From Jannaschia rubra (GTDB lineage Bacteria; Pseudomonadota; Alphaproteobacteria; Rhodobacterales; Rhodobacteraceae), in assembly GCF_001403735.1 (NCBI RefSeq), contig NZ_CXPG01000017.1:62001-126000 (forward strand): a stretch of 64,000 nt of DNA, in the 5' to 3' direction. Positions 1 through 10,418 of this stretch are shown here, in pieces. How positions within the stretch are numbered: position 1 is the first letter of the stretch; the number at the start of each line of letters is the position of its first letter. A program made the translations under genes and the position numbers. Under the pieces are notes generated by a model, which was not told the origin of the DNA, made no database searches, and saw only the letters and a list, made by a program, of their open reading frames with translations.

Positions 1-1
1 C

Positions 2-322
2 GCCTATGACGTGATGGCGTCCAAGCACCTTAAAGGCGATTTCAACTATGCCTGGCCCACGGCCGAGATTGCCGTGATGGGCGCGAAGGGCGCGGTCGAG
101 ATCCTGTATCGGTCCGAGCTGGGCGAGCCGGAGAAGATCGCGGCGCGCACCAAGGACTATGAAGATCGCTTCGCAAACCCTTTCGTGGCCGCGGAGAAGG
201 GTTTCATTGACGAGGTGATCCAACCCCGAATGACGCGCAAGCGGATCGCCCGCGCCTTTGCCTCGCTGCGCAGCAAGCGGCAGGAACGGCCCTGGCGTAA
301 GCACAACACGATTCCGCTGTGA
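2..322 (+). CDS. pccB: Propionyl-CoA carboxylase beta subunit, 3' end only
   Basis: This is the last 106 residues of a carboxyltransferase subunit; the start lies off the left edge. The frame is open from the first bases and reads [20 protein letters not shown], followed by [14 protein letters not shown], which is the conserved C-terminal part of acyl-CoA carboxylase beta subunits of the PccB type. In the complex PccB moves the carboxyl group from biotin on PccA to propionyl-CoA, giving methylmalonyl-CoA. PccA lies about 2.8 kb downstream and methylmalonyl-CoA mutase further on, on the same strand, so the pathway context agrees. The protein ends in a short basic, arginine-rich tail. The substrate is inferred from the neighbours; a related acetyl- or methylcrotonyl-CoA enzyme cannot be excluded from this fragment alone. 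Confidence 0.9.
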   Translation, partial: AYDVMASKHLKGDFNYAWPTAEIAVMGAKGAVEILYRSELGEPEKIAARTKDYEDRFANPFVAAEKGFIDEVIQPRMTRKRIARAFASLRSKRQERPWRKHNTIPL

Positions 323-415
323 ACGCTGGCGGTGCAAGACCCGGGCCGGGACGGACGAATGCCATAACAGGAACCTGCGCGTCGCTGTTATTGTTCATCC
401 CGAAAGGAGGACGCC

Positions 416-679
416 ATGGCCAAGGAAAGCAGCAACAGCATCAAGGACGCGGATACCTACGAAGCCTTGCGCGATCAGGGCGCATCGAAGGAAAAGGCGG
501 CCCGGATCGCCAATGCGCAGGCGAACCCGGACATGCATCCTTCGAAGAAAGGTGGAAAAGCCCCACCCTACGAGGAGTGGACGAAGGACGATCTCTACGA
601 CCAGGCACAGGAACTCGATATCGAGGGTCGGTCCGACATGACCAAGGACCAGCTGATCGACGCGCTTCGCAACCACTGA
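416..679 (+). CDS. Small Rho_N/SAP-like domain protein
   Basis: An 87-residue, highly charged cytoplasmic protein with a strong ribosome-binding site (AAAGGAGG) 7 bases before the ATG. The first half is a lysine/alanine-rich region with SKEKAARIANAQ. The second half, residues 50-87, reads as a Rho N-terminal or SAP-like helix-extended-loop-helix: WTKDDLYDQAQELDIEGRS followed by MTKDQLIDALR. Such domains bind nucleic acid in several families, and many alphaproteobacteria carry small proteins of this kind. It sits just downstream of pccB but no role in carboxylation is suggested. The gene call is strong; the function is an inference from the domain pattern. Confidence 0.8.
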   Translation: MAKESSNSIKDADTYEALRDQGASKEKAARIANAQANPDMHPSKKGGKAPPYEEWTKDDLYDQAQELDIEGRSDMTKDQLIDALRNH

Positions 680-693
680 CATGGTTCCGGCGG

Positions 694-1080
694 ATGGCAG
701 GCGGCGCGCTTCTGTCCCTCACCTTCGCGTTTTCCGCCGTGGCGCAGGGTGCCATCCCCTCCGGGCAGGCGATAATCCTGTGGGAAATCGTCTGGGAACG
801 CGTCGAAGGCGGCACCACGCAGGCGGTCCTAAGGTTCATCGCACCGGGCATCGCGCGGGACACCGGTTCCATTGATGCGGCCGCAGCCATGGCGGACATC
901 GACTGGCTCTGTGCGACGCATGCCGTGCCGCTGGCCCTGTTACCGGCTGCACGTGCGGAGACCTATGTCGTGACGATCATGGATCGTGCTGTCGCGCGCG
1001 GTGAGGCTGATGCCGAAGCGACACAGTATTTTGGAATTTACGCCATTACTGACGGCAAATGTTCGCCCGAGGATTTCTGA
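694..1080 (+). CDS. Exported protein of the DUF6497 type
   Basis: A 128-residue protein of unknown function. The ATG at 694 opens with a short signal peptide (AGGALLSLTFAFSAVAQ, cleavage likely after AVA or VAQ), so the mature protein of about 110 residues should be periplasmic. The mature part begins IPSGQAIILWEIVWE and has two cysteines (WLCATH and GKCSPEDF) that could form a disulfide. The frame is open further upstream, but that stretch overlaps the previous gene in another frame and lacks a usable start. I associate this sequence type with DUF6497, found between pcc genes in Rhodobacteraceae; this naming is from memory and only moderately sure. Confidence 0.72.
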   Translation: MAGGALLSLTFAFSAVAQGAIPSGQAIILWEIVWERVEGGTTQAVLRFIAPGIARDTGSIDAAAAMADIDWLCATHAVPLALLPAARAETYVVTIMDRAVARGEADAEATQYFGIYAITDGKCSPEDF

Positions 1081-1198
1081 TGGAAGAAATTCTGCGATCA
1101 TTGGGCTTGCAGGAACCATCGGCGCGCCCCAAGGGTTTCGGGGGAGGGGACGTGCACCGACTCTGCCGACTACCCCCGCAATTCGACAGGAGAAATAA

Positions 1199-1333
1199 AT
1201 GCAGAACATCATCAAAGTCGTCGCCATCCTCGGCGTCACTGCAGCTCTCGGCGCTTGCGCCGGCAAGACCCAGAACGACCAGGACGTCGTTTACGTGCCG
1301 GTTCAGCCCGAGCCCGTCTCGACCAAGTACTGA
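1199..1333 (+). CDS. Very small lipoprotein (44 residues)
   Basis: A 44-residue precursor starting at an ATG preceded by a good ribosome-binding site (ACAGGAGAAATA). It carries a hydrophobic signal with a lipobox (ALGAC, cysteine at residue 20) and a mature part of only about 25 residues rich in polar residues, ending PVQPEPVSTKY. After lipidation it would be a small outer- or inner-membrane lipoprotein. Residue +2 after the cysteine is alanine, which does not signal inner-membrane retention. A strong intrinsic terminator follows about 50 bases after the stop codon, supporting a real transcribed gene. Function is unknown. It is one of three small lipoprotein genes between pccB and pccA. Confidence 0.8.
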   Translation: MQNIIKVVAILGVTAALGACAGKTQNDQDVVYVPVQPEPVSTKY

Positions 1334-1384
1334 CCATTGCGACGCCGGCCGGGCATTCCTCGGCCGCGACGATCTCGATGTTCC

Positions 1385-1424
1385 ACGGCCGGACCCTTGC
1401 GCTTGCGCGGATCCGGCCGTTTTT
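1385..1424 (+). terminator. Rho-independent terminator
   Basis: A perfect 9-bp stem, ACGGCCGGA pairing with TCCGGCCGT, with an 18-base GC-rich loop, followed directly by TTTT. It lies about 50 bases after the small lipoprotein gene and probably ends the pccB-side transcript. Confidence 0.8.
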
Positions 1425-1819
1425 GATTCCGCAGTGATGGGCGACGATATGCCGGGAGATTTGCGGATTGTCGCCAATGGCGAGGTAGTGGCACAAGGGC
1501 GGCGGCAAACCGGCAGAATTCGGCGGCGCATGTATCGAAATTCGTTCCCTCATTGTCCGTGTTCGACGGCTCACGATGGAGGGCCGTGCTCTGCGAACGG
1601 TGTCGGACACGTGACGTCTATATCTTTTTCATGGCCGCCATCGTTTTTGCCGCGTTATCCGCGCCGACGGGCCGTTTTGCGAGTGACACGAGACCCAAGG
1701 CAATCATCTTCGTCAGGTCAAAGCCTGCCTTGGACTAGGTTCTCACGGTTTGATCCCCTTATGGCGCATAGAGACCGCCGCGCCTTGGCATCGCGGTCGG
1801 CTGCTCCGGGGGACAGGAC
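1425..1819. other. Intergenic stretch with no supported gene
   Basis: Short open frames exist on both strands but none has a ribosome-binding site, a recognisable domain or convincing coding character. A 7-bp inverted repeat (CCAAGGC near 1694 with GCCTTGG near 1728) is the only structure seen. It should hold the promoter of the following gene. Confidence 0.5.
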
Positions 1820-2206
1820 ATGATGAAGCATCGCGGCTTTCCGGGCCGGCTTCCCGGGACGGATTTCCAGTTTACTGTCCGCCGCGCCAACCCGCGGGGC
1901 GTCACGCCGATCATTCGGCGCGAACGGTTCAAGGACCGGCGGCCGCCCGACAGAGCCGCTGACCGTGGCTTCCTGCAGGCTCTGATCGAGCATTTCGGAG
2001 AGGAGCCGTTCGAGCGTGGCAACCTCGACGCCGGGCGGTTGTCCTGGCTGTTCGGGCGCGAAGTCCTGCCTATGGATGATCCCTTTGACCCCCGAAGCTA
2101 CGATGCGCGATTGCGCGTTGACCTTGCGCAGGCCGAAGCGTCGTTCCCCGAACTTTTTTCCGACGGCGAAAACGTGGATGCTTGGGAAGACGAGGACGAC
2201 TTTTGA
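1820..2206 (+). CDS. Hypothetical protein with acidic C-terminus
   Basis: A 128-residue open frame I do not recognise. The N-terminal half is basic and arginine-rich (for example TVRRANPRG and IIRRERFKDRR). The centre has a helical-looking segment FLQALIEHFGEEPFERGNL, and the end is strongly acidic, DGENVDAWEDEDDF. There is no signal peptide or membrane segment, so it should be cytoplasmic. The ribosome-binding site is weak (GGGGGACAGG before ATGATG); either of the two adjacent ATGs could be used. The split into a basic half and an acidic half resembles proteins that bind nucleic acids or partner proteins, but that is only a guess. A longer open frame on the opposite strand covers the same bases and is less protein-like. 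Confidence 0.5.
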   Translation: MMKHRGFPGRLPGTDFQFTVRRANPRGVTPIIRRERFKDRRPPDRAADRGFLQALIEHFGEEPFERGNLDAGRLSWLFGREVLPMDDPFDPRSYDARLRVDLAQAEASFPELFSDGENVDAWEDEDDF

Positions 2207-2516
2207 GCGTGATACCGCCGAAGACCCTAGCCGATGCGCGGTCTGGCGCCGATCGTCGGTGGCCGGCCGTTTCAGGCTATTCCGGTCGTCCGTCCCGTCG
2301 CAGGCTCCGGTTGCGCCGGGTCTTTCCGTTCTTTTTTCGGGACGACCGGACCGGGCGCGAGTGGAACCGTACCCCTTCCCCTCCCGGGCGGTGGAGCAGC
2401 CTTCGGGTCGACCTGCCGCCCGGATCTCATGCAAGGTCCGCCCTTCGGGCCCCGTCCCGTTCGACGGGGGGCGAAATTACCCAAAAGACAATAATAAAAC
2501 GAGCAGGAGCAATCAT
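2207..2516 (+). promoter_or_regulatory. Structured, gene-free leader before a small lipoprotein gene
   Basis: No supported gene. The stretch contains an 11-bp perfect inverted repeat (TCCGGTCGTCC at 2281-2291 with GGACGACCGGA at 2340-2350), and two small hairpins, GCCC-TTC-GGGC at 2440-2450 and CCCGT-TCG-ACGGG at 2456-2468. An A-rich segment (about 2475-2500) then runs into the ribosome-binding site GCAGGAGC. This looks like a structured 5' untranslated region, but the function is not established. Confidence 0.35.
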
Positions 2517-2726
2517 ATGTCCCGTATCCTTCCCAGGCTGGCCGGCCTCGGGGCCGTCGCGCTGGCGCTGTCCGCCTGCGTCGGTACCGATGTCGAGCGT
2601 GCAGCCGGCGGCGCCGTTCTCGGCGGCCTCGGCGCAGCGGCACTTGACGGCAACGTGGCCGGCGGTGTCATCGTCGGCGCTGCGGCCGGTGCGCTGGCCG
2701 ACGACGTCTCGAACTGGGCGCGCTGA
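2517..2726 (+). CDS. Small glycine-zipper lipoprotein A
   Basis: A 69-residue precursor starting at an ATG 5 bases after CAGGAGC. It has a signal peptide with a lipobox (LALSAC, cysteine at residue 22), then VGTDVERAAGGAVLGGLGAAA and a glycine/alanine-rich stretch AAAGALADD. The repeated GxxxG-like pattern marks a glycine-zipper segment of the kind found in small outer-membrane-associated lipoproteins. It is a paralogue of the next gene: both have a lipobox, then the pattern (V/F)ERAA(G/V)GG, then a G/A-rich helix and an acidic-asparagine ending. The pair is probably a local duplication. Function is unknown; envelope localisation is well supported. Confidence 0.8.
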   Translation: MSRILPRLAGLGAVALALSACVGTDVERAAGGAVLGGLGAAALDGNVAGGVIVGAAAGALADDVSNWAR

Positions 2727-2816
2727 CAGCGTCTGCCCGTTCCCGACACGCCGCCACACAGGAACCACCGCACAACCGGCGGCGTTGACAACAATTGAGA
2801 AAAACGGAGAAATCTC

Positions 2817-3011
2817 ATGTCCCGCACAATCCTCATTCCCGCGCTCGCGGTCGTCGCCCTTCTGTCGGCCTGCAATACCGGCAGCGATTTCGAGCGTGCC
2901 GCCGTCGGCGGTGTCGTCGGCTGTGCCGTCGGCGAGATCATCGATGACGGCAAGTGCGTCACCGGTGCCGCAATCGGCGCCGCTGGCGGCGCGCTGTCCA
3001 ACGACTTCTGA
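2817..3011 (+). CDS. Small glycine-zipper lipoprotein B
   Basis: A 64-residue precursor with ribosome-binding site ACGGAGAAA, a signal peptide and lipobox LLSAC (cysteine at residue 19), followed by NTGSDFERAAVGG and a glycine/alanine-rich tail ending GAAGGALSNDF. It differs from its upstream paralogue by two extra cysteines in the mature part (VVGCAVG and DGKCVTG), which could form a disulfide. It is followed by a good terminator, so pccA downstream is probably transcribed from its own promoter or by read-through. Function is unknown. Confidence 0.8.
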   Translation: MSRTILIPALAVVALLSACNTGSDFERAAVGGVVGCAVGEIIDDGKCVTGAAIGAAGGALSNDF

Positions 3012-3047
3012 GGGTCGCGCCCGCATCAGGGCGCGCCTCGGACATTC

Positions 3048-3082
3048 GGGCTGTCCGGTCGGTCGACCGGGCGGCCCTTTTT
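3048..3082 (+). terminator. Rho-independent terminator
   Basis: A 14-base arm GGGCTGTCCGGTCG pairs with CGACCGGGCGGCCC (with G-U pairs) around a tight loop and is followed by TTTTT. It lies between the lipoprotein gene and pccA, only about 40 bases before the pccA start. Confidence 0.8.
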
Positions 3083-3119
3083 CATGCGTATCTGGCGTCA
3101 GACCGGAGAGGGAAGGGCC

Positions 3120-5129
3120 ATGTTCAAGAAGATCCTGATCGCCAACCGGGGCGAGATCGCCTGCCGCGTCATCAAGACCGCACGCCGCATGGGCATCGCG
3201 ACCGTCGCCGTCTATTCCGACGCCGATCGCAGCGCTTTGCACGTTCAGATGGCGGATGAGGCTGTGCATATCGGTCCGTCGCCCGCGAACCAGTCCTACA
3301 TCGTCATCGACCGCATCCTGGATGCTGTCCGGCAGACCGGCGCGGAGGCCGTCCACCCCGGCTATGGCTTCTTGTCCGAGAACCCGAAGTTCGCCGAGGC
3401 CCTGAAGGCCGAGGGCGTGGCCTTCATCGGCCCGCCGGTCCGCGCAATCGAGGCGATGGGCGACAAGATCACGTCGAAGAAGATCGCGGCCGAAGCGGGT
3501 GTCTCGACCGTGCCGGGCCACATGGGCCTGATCGAGGATGCGGATGAGGCGATCCGGATTTCGGGACAGATCGGCTATCCCGTCATGCTCAAGGCGAGCG
3601 CAGGCGGTGGCGGCAAGGGCATGCGGATCGCATGGGACGAGTCGGAGGTGCGCGAGGGCTTTCAGGCGTCGAAGAACGAGGCAGCGGCCAGTTTCGGCGA
3701 CGACCGTATGTTCATCGAGAAATTCGTGACGCAGCCCCGTCACATCGAGATCCAGATTCTCTGCGACCAGCATGGCAACGGGGTCTATCTGGGCGAGCGC
3801 GAGTGTTCCATCCAGCGTCGTAACCAGAAGGTGATCGAGGAGGCTCCGTCGCCGTTCCTCGACCCCGAGACGCGGCGAGCCATGGGCGAGCAGTCCCTGG
3901 CCCTTGCGCATGCCGTGGGCTACGCCAGCGCAGGCACGGTCGAGTTCATCGTCGACGGCGATCGCAATTTCTATTTCCTGGAAATGAACACCCGGCTTCA
4001 GGTCGAGCATCCCGTGACCGAGCTCATCACCGGAGTCGATCTGGTGGAACAGATGATCCGCGTCGCCGATGGCCAGAAGCTGCCGATCACGCAGGAGGAT
4101 GTCCGGCTGAACGGCTGGGCCATCGAAAGCCGCCTATATGCGGAAGACCCCTATCGCGGTTTCCTGCCCTCCATCGGGCGCCTGACCCGGTATCGCCCGC
4201 CGGAGGAGGTGGCAGGCGAGACGCTGTCGGTGCGAAACGACACCGGCGTCTTCGAGGGCGGCGAGATCAGCATGTTCTACGACCCGATGATCGCCAAATT
4301 GTGTACATGGGGACCGGACCGGGCCAGCGCGATCCAGGGGATGCGCGACGCGCTCGATGGGTTCGAGGTGGAGGGGATCGGGCATAACCTGCCGTTCCTC
4401 AGCGCCGTCATGGACCATCCGAAATTCGTCGCTGGCGATATCACTACCGCGTTCATCGCCGAGGAATATCCCGACGGCTTCCACGGCGTTGACCTGCCGA
4501 CCGATCACCTGAAGCGGATCGCGGCAGCCTGCGCCGCCATGCACCGTGTGGCCGAGATCAGGCGCACGCGGGTATCGGGCCGGATGGACAACCACGAACG
4601 CAAGGTCGGCGCCGATTGGGTCGTGACTTTCGGCGGCGCGGGCGGCGACACCCGGTTCGAGGTCACGATCGAGGCCGATCGCCATGGCGCCGACGTGACC
4701 ATCGGGGATGAGGTGCTGCGCGTCGAATCCGACTGGACGCCGGGCAAGAAGCTGGCCCGCGTCTCGGTTGGCGGCGAGGTGGTGGTGATGAAGGTCGGCA
4801 AGATCTCGGGCGGGTTCCGTATCCGGACGCGCGGCGCCGATCTGATCGTCCACGTCCGTACCCCGCGGCAGGCGGAACTTGCCGCGCTGATGCCCGAGAA
4901 GACCCCGCCCGACACGTCGAAGCTGCTGCTGTGCCCGATGCCGGGCCTCGTTGTCCGCATCGACGTGGCCGAAGGCGACGAGGTTCATGAAGGGCAGGCC
5001 CTTGCGGTCGTCGAAGCGATGAAGATGGAGAACATCCTTCGTGCCGAGAAGAAGGGAAAGGTCTCGAAGGTCAACGCCGGAGCCGGCGACAGCCTGGCCG
5101 TGGACGACGTGATCCTGGAATTCGAGTGA
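3120..5129 (+). CDS. pccA: Propionyl-CoA carboxylase alpha (biotin) subunit
   Basis: A 669-residue biotin-dependent carboxylase subunit. It uses ATP and bicarbonate to carboxylate its own biotin, which then feeds the PccB transferase. Visible domains: biotin carboxylase N-lobe (residues 1-110, starting MFKKILIANRGEIACR), ATP-grasp (115-320) with the glycine-rich loop GGGGKGMRI, the catalytic EMNTRLQVEHPVTE segment, a carboxylase C-terminal domain to about 450, a subunit-contact domain, and a C-terminal biotinyl domain with EAMKMEN, where lysine 635 carries biotin. Length fits PccA (about 660-680). An ATG 36 bases upstream is also in frame, but the chosen start has GAGAGGGAAGG before it and matches the family N-terminus. 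The stop is immediately followed by the next gene. Confidence 0.95.
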   Translation: MFKKILIANRGEIACRVIKTARRMGIATVAVYSDADRSALHVQMADEAVHIGPSPANQSYIVIDRILDAVRQTGAEAVHPGYGFLSENPKFAEALKAEGVAFIGPPVRAIEAMGDKITSKKIAAEAGVSTVPGHMGLIEDADEAIRISGQIGYPVMLKASAGGGGKGMRIAWDESEVREGFQASKNEAAASFGDDRMFIEKFVTQPRHIEIQILCDQHGNGVYLGERECSIQRRNQKVIEEAPSPFLDPETRRAMGEQSLALAHAVGYASAGTVEFIVDGDRNFYFLEMNTRLQVEHPVTELITGVDLVEQMIRVADGQKLPITQEDVRLNGWAIESRLYAEDPYRGFLPSIGRLTRYRPPEEVAGETLSVRNDTGVFEGGEISMFYDPMIAKLCTWGPDRASAIQGMRDALDGFEVEGIGHNLPFLSAVMDHPKFVAGDITTAFIAEEYPDGFHGVDLPTDHLKRIAAACAAMHRVAEIRRTRVSGRMDNHERKVGADWVVTFGGAGGDTRFEVTIEADRHGADVTIGDEVLRVESDWTPGKKLARVSVGGEVVVMKVGKISGGFRIRTRGADLIVHVRTPRQAELAALMPEKTPPDTSKLLLCPMPGLVVRIDVAEGDEVHEGQALAVVEAMKMENILRAEKKGKVSKVNAGAGDSLAVDDVILEFE

Positions 5130-5130
5130 G

Positions 5131-5769
5131 ATGGACGCCGGCACGTTCCTCGGCATCGACGCCCGCATCTGGCAGGCCCTGATCGCGGGCAGCGTCGTGG
5201 CGGCGGGCTGGCTCTGGAACGGCTGGCGCGATCGCCGCGATGCCCGGCGCCTGCGGGCGGAGCGTCTGCGCGACTATCACAAGGCGCTGTTCGCCGAAAT
5301 TCGGAACGCGCTGTCGGCCTATTGGGACGAAGGGGAGGCAACGGAAGACAGCGACAGGGTTCTGAGGCGGATGGAGGCCGAACCGGATTACGTCCCCTTC
5401 ATCCCCCGCGAACGCCACGACCGCGTGTTCGCGGCTCTGGTGCAGGACATCGAGGTTCTTCCGCGCCAGACCATCGACGTGGTCGTCGCCTTCTATTCAC
5501 AGGTAGATGCGATCGCTGCGCTGGCCGACGACATGAGGGGCGAGGGGTACGCGGAATCGGGACCGATCCGCCGGATCGCGATCTACAGCGACTGGATCGA
5601 GATGCGCGCACGGGCCTTTGCACTCGGGCAGAACGTGCTGCGCCTGATTGATACCTATTCCGCGCACGGACCACGGGCGGCGGACCGTCTGCTGTCCGAT
5701 CTCGGCTATGTCCGGGTCAATACCCCGGACGCGGACCCGAGCGACCCGGAAGACCGGGAAACGGGGTGA
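5131..5769 (+). CDS. Membrane-anchored hypothetical protein
   Basis: A 212-residue protein starting one base after the pccA stop, so it is almost certainly co-transcribed and perhaps translationally coupled. Residues 14-30 (WQALIAGSVVAAGWLWNGW) form one short N-terminal membrane anchor, followed by a basic segment (RDRRDARRLRAERLRDY) typical of a cytoplasmic juxtamembrane helix. The rest looks all-helical and soluble, with FAEIRNALSAYWDEG and later MRARAFALGQNVLRLID, and ends in an acidic, proline-containing tail. I do not recognise a named family. Its place directly after pccA may reflect a link to the carboxylase, but nothing in the sequence proves it. Confidence 0.75.
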   Translation: MDAGTFLGIDARIWQALIAGSVVAAGWLWNGWRDRRDARRLRAERLRDYHKALFAEIRNALSAYWDEGEATEDSDRVLRRMEAEPDYVPFIPRERHDRVFAALVQDIEVLPRQTIDVVVAFYSQVDAIAALADDMRGEGYAESGPIRRIAIYSDWIEMRARAFALGQNVLRLIDTYSAHGPRAADRLLSDLGYVRVNTPDADPSDPEDRETG

Positions 5770-5851
5770 GCGGGATGTCTTCGTCACGTTCCATGATCTG
5801 CCTTTCCATTGGCGTCACACTCAATATGGGGGTGCCGCGCGTCACAAGCAA

Positions 5852-6304
5852 CTACCGCCGTTCCTGCATCTCACGCTGGCGGACGGGCATCTTGTCGATG
5901 GTGCGCGAAAGCTCCCGCACCGTCCAGGGCAGAGGCTTGCGCAGGTTGATCTCTCCGTCCTTGCCGATCAGCGCCAGCATGAAGCCGCGGGGGCGCAGCC
6001 GCTGGCGCACCTCGGTCCGCGCATCGGGGTCGGTATCGGCAATGAGGATCACGTCACGTTCGACCAATCGATCGACCTCGGACAGCAGCTTTTCCATCTG
6101 TTCGACGAAGGACGGATCGCGCGGAGAGTTGGCGAAGACGATGACGGGACGGGCAAGCCATTGCAACTCGCGCAGATCGACCTCCGACGCCTCGAAAACC
6201 TGCGTGGGGTCGGCCGCCCAGCGTTCGGGAACCGGCAGCACGTCGGCGGCTTGGGCTGCGAAAGCCCCGGTCATCGCGAAAAGCAGCAATATGATGTGGC
6301 GCAT
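5852..6304 (-). CDS. DUF4174 exported protein
   Basis: A 150-residue protein with a clear signal peptide (HIILLLFAMTGAFAAQAAD), so the mature part is periplasmic. The body contains ELQWLARPVIVFANSPRDPSF, then IADTDPDARTEVRQRLRPRGFMLALIGKDGEINLR and a C-terminal LSRTIDKMPVRQREM. This matches DUF4174, a thioredoxin-like fold of unknown role: the DGEINLRKPLPW and terminal RQ-E-M segment are typical. No CXXC redox motif is present. It is read against the surrounding pcc/mcm genes and its stop lies about 80 bases beyond the end of the membrane-anchored gene. Family membership is fairly sure; function is unknown. Confidence 0.8.
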   Translation of the reverse strand: MRHIILLLFAMTGAFAAQAADVLPVPERWAADPTQVFEASEVDLRELQWLARPVIVFANSPRDPSFVEQMEKLLSEVDRLVERDVILIADTDPDARTEVRQRLRPRGFMLALIGKDGEINLRKPLPWTVRELSRTIDKMPVRQREMQERR

Positions 6305-7371
6305 GTCCGTGGTCCGTCCTCTTTTCCCAGATATAGGGGTCGCGGACCCGAGGACGAAGGGTGTTCGCGCCGCATCGCGTCATTTCGTGGCGAATACGGC
6401 CCTTAACACCACGGCAGGACATGGGCGGGCAGGATGTGGTGCATCTGCCATCTCCCGAGGTTCTGATCCCATGCCGCAGCAGTCCCCGCGCCCGCCTGTC
6501 ACCCTGCATCTGGGCGCCCACCGGACGGGAACGACCAGCCTGCAACGGTTGCTCGACCGGAACGTCGCACACCTGGATCGGCGTGGTGTGGCGATCTGGG
6601 GGCCGCGGCGAACTCGCACCGGTCTGCTGGCGGGCGTGATGGGCGACCCCGCTCGCTTTTCTGGCGGCGACGATCCGCACCTGCATCGCGCTGCGGGGCG
6701 CATCGCGATATCGCGTGCGGATCTGTCGGCCTCGGGCATCGGGCGGTTGGTGATCTCGGACGAGAACCTGCTGGGTGGCCTGCGCGAAAACCTGTTGCTC
6801 GCCCAACCGTATCCGACAGCCGGCGCGCGTTTGCGGCGGCTTGACCGCGCAGTGCCCGGCATCGATCGCGTCGTTCTGGCGATCCGCGCACCCGATGCGT
6901 GGTGGGCCAGCGTTTTCGCCTTTCTGATCACCCGCGGATTTGCTCCGCCGGACCGGATGACTGTCGATGCCATCGTTGCCGCCCACTACGGCTGGCGGCA
7001 GGTCATACTCGACGTGGCCGACGCGATGTCGCGGGCCCGCCTGACCGTCTGGACTTTCGAAGACATGGCCGTCGACCCCGCGCGCGCCTTCGCCGACCTG
7101 ACGGGCCACAAGCCGTGCGGCAAGTCGGTCCCCCATCTCAATGCGTCCCCGCCGCTGGCCGTTCTGCAATCCCGCCTTCGTGACGACGGATGCCTGATGA
7201 CATTGCCGCAGATGGCGGGGCACTATTCACCCTTCACGACCCGCGACCGCGCTGCCCTGCGCGCGCGGTACCAAGACGATCTGGCCTGGCTGCGCGACGG
7301 CGCCGATGGCCGTATCACCCTCGGGCCCGAGGCACCGCCGCAAGGTCCGTTCCGCGACAGGAGACGACGAG

Positions 7372-9507
<2,136 letters not shown>

Positions 9508-9780
9508 GCGCAGCGTCGATCGGCCGAAGTCGACGGGAGGGCGGACACCTGGCCGGTGCTGAAATGTCGCGCCATTATCCTCCTGTCGGCGGCCACGCTG
9601 GTGGCGTTCCGTGCGGAGCGGCGAGCGACGCCACCGCTGCCCGCCGACGGCCAGCCTTCCGTTTTCATAGGATGATCCTGTTGGTCGTCCTGCCCCCTGG
9701 CTGCCCCGGTGTTTCCGTGTTGACCGGCGTAAATTTTCCCTTGCGACCCCAAGCCGCCTCCATTATCTCCCGCCGCACGT

Positions 9781-9855
9781 TGGGGTGTAGCCAAGCGGTA
9801 AGGCATCGGTTTTTGGTACCGTGTATCGTAGGTTCGAATCCTACCACCCCAGCCA
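9781..9855 (+). tRNA. tRNA-Gln (anticodon TTG)
   Basis: A 75-base tRNA with encoded CCA. Acceptor stem TGGGGTG pairs with CACCCCA, the T arm is GTAGG-TTCGAAT-CCTAC, and the anticodon loop TTTTGGT places TTG in the anticodon. The outermost anticodon-stem pair (canonical 27-43) is a T-T mismatch; everything else pairs well. Confidence 0.96.
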
Positions 9856-10418
9856 GAATTCCTGATCGACGCCGGTTTTCCTGTCGCCTCGCAGGATAAT
9901 ATCGACGCAGGTCTGTCGATCCTCCGGATCTTTGCTCGGTACCGCGCACACCATCGTCATCACTCGGTCCATCCGAACGAATGCCGCGGCCCGTAACCGG
10001 CACCAAGGATCGGTCGGTATTGGCTAACGCGTTACGTAGATCATTTGACGTGACGTCATTCCCTTTGGCATCGTTCGATACCGAGGGAATATTTCGTCGT
10101 CCCAAGAAAAACGAGCGGATGTCATTTAACGTTCGGCGGCGCTTACTTCAGGCTCAAGCCCTTTGAAACTTGATCTTATGCGGTAGCATCGATTGTCGAG
10201 AACATATGCTCGGGCATCGAATGCGGCTCTCTATCCATCGGGTAACGGGGGATGAGGACCTTCAATTGGATTGTGGACAGGTCGCAGATTCTGCCGCATC
10301 CTCGATCACGGTGAAGGGGTTTGCCAATCAACGCCGGCAACGAATTGCAGTTGTCGGGACCATCTTGATCGTCAGGCGGCATGCCCGGCGATCGCAATCA
10401 GTATAGGGAACCCCGAAG
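9856..10418. promoter_or_regulatory. AT-richer intergenic region upstream of the RTX protease
   Basis: No supported gene: short frames lack ribosome-binding sites and domains. Base composition is visibly less GC-rich than its surroundings. It contains two perfect palindromes, TAACGCGTTA at 10025-10034 and TGACGTCA at 10051-10058, separated by 16 bases, which could be regulator-binding sites for the RTX gene about 360 bases downstream. No confident -35/-10 pair was found. Confidence 0.35.

Noticed and set aside
2427..4010. A 527-codon open frame on the minus strand across the lipoproteins and the pccA start
   Set aside because: It lies opposite pccA, whose motifs are beyond doubt, and shows no domain; high GC content keeps the antisense frame open.
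9781..9855. Possible tRNA pseudogene because of a T-T mismatch in the anticodon stem
   Set aside because: All other stems pair perfectly, CCA is encoded and the loops are canonical; a single mismatch at 27-43 is tolerated in functional tRNAs.
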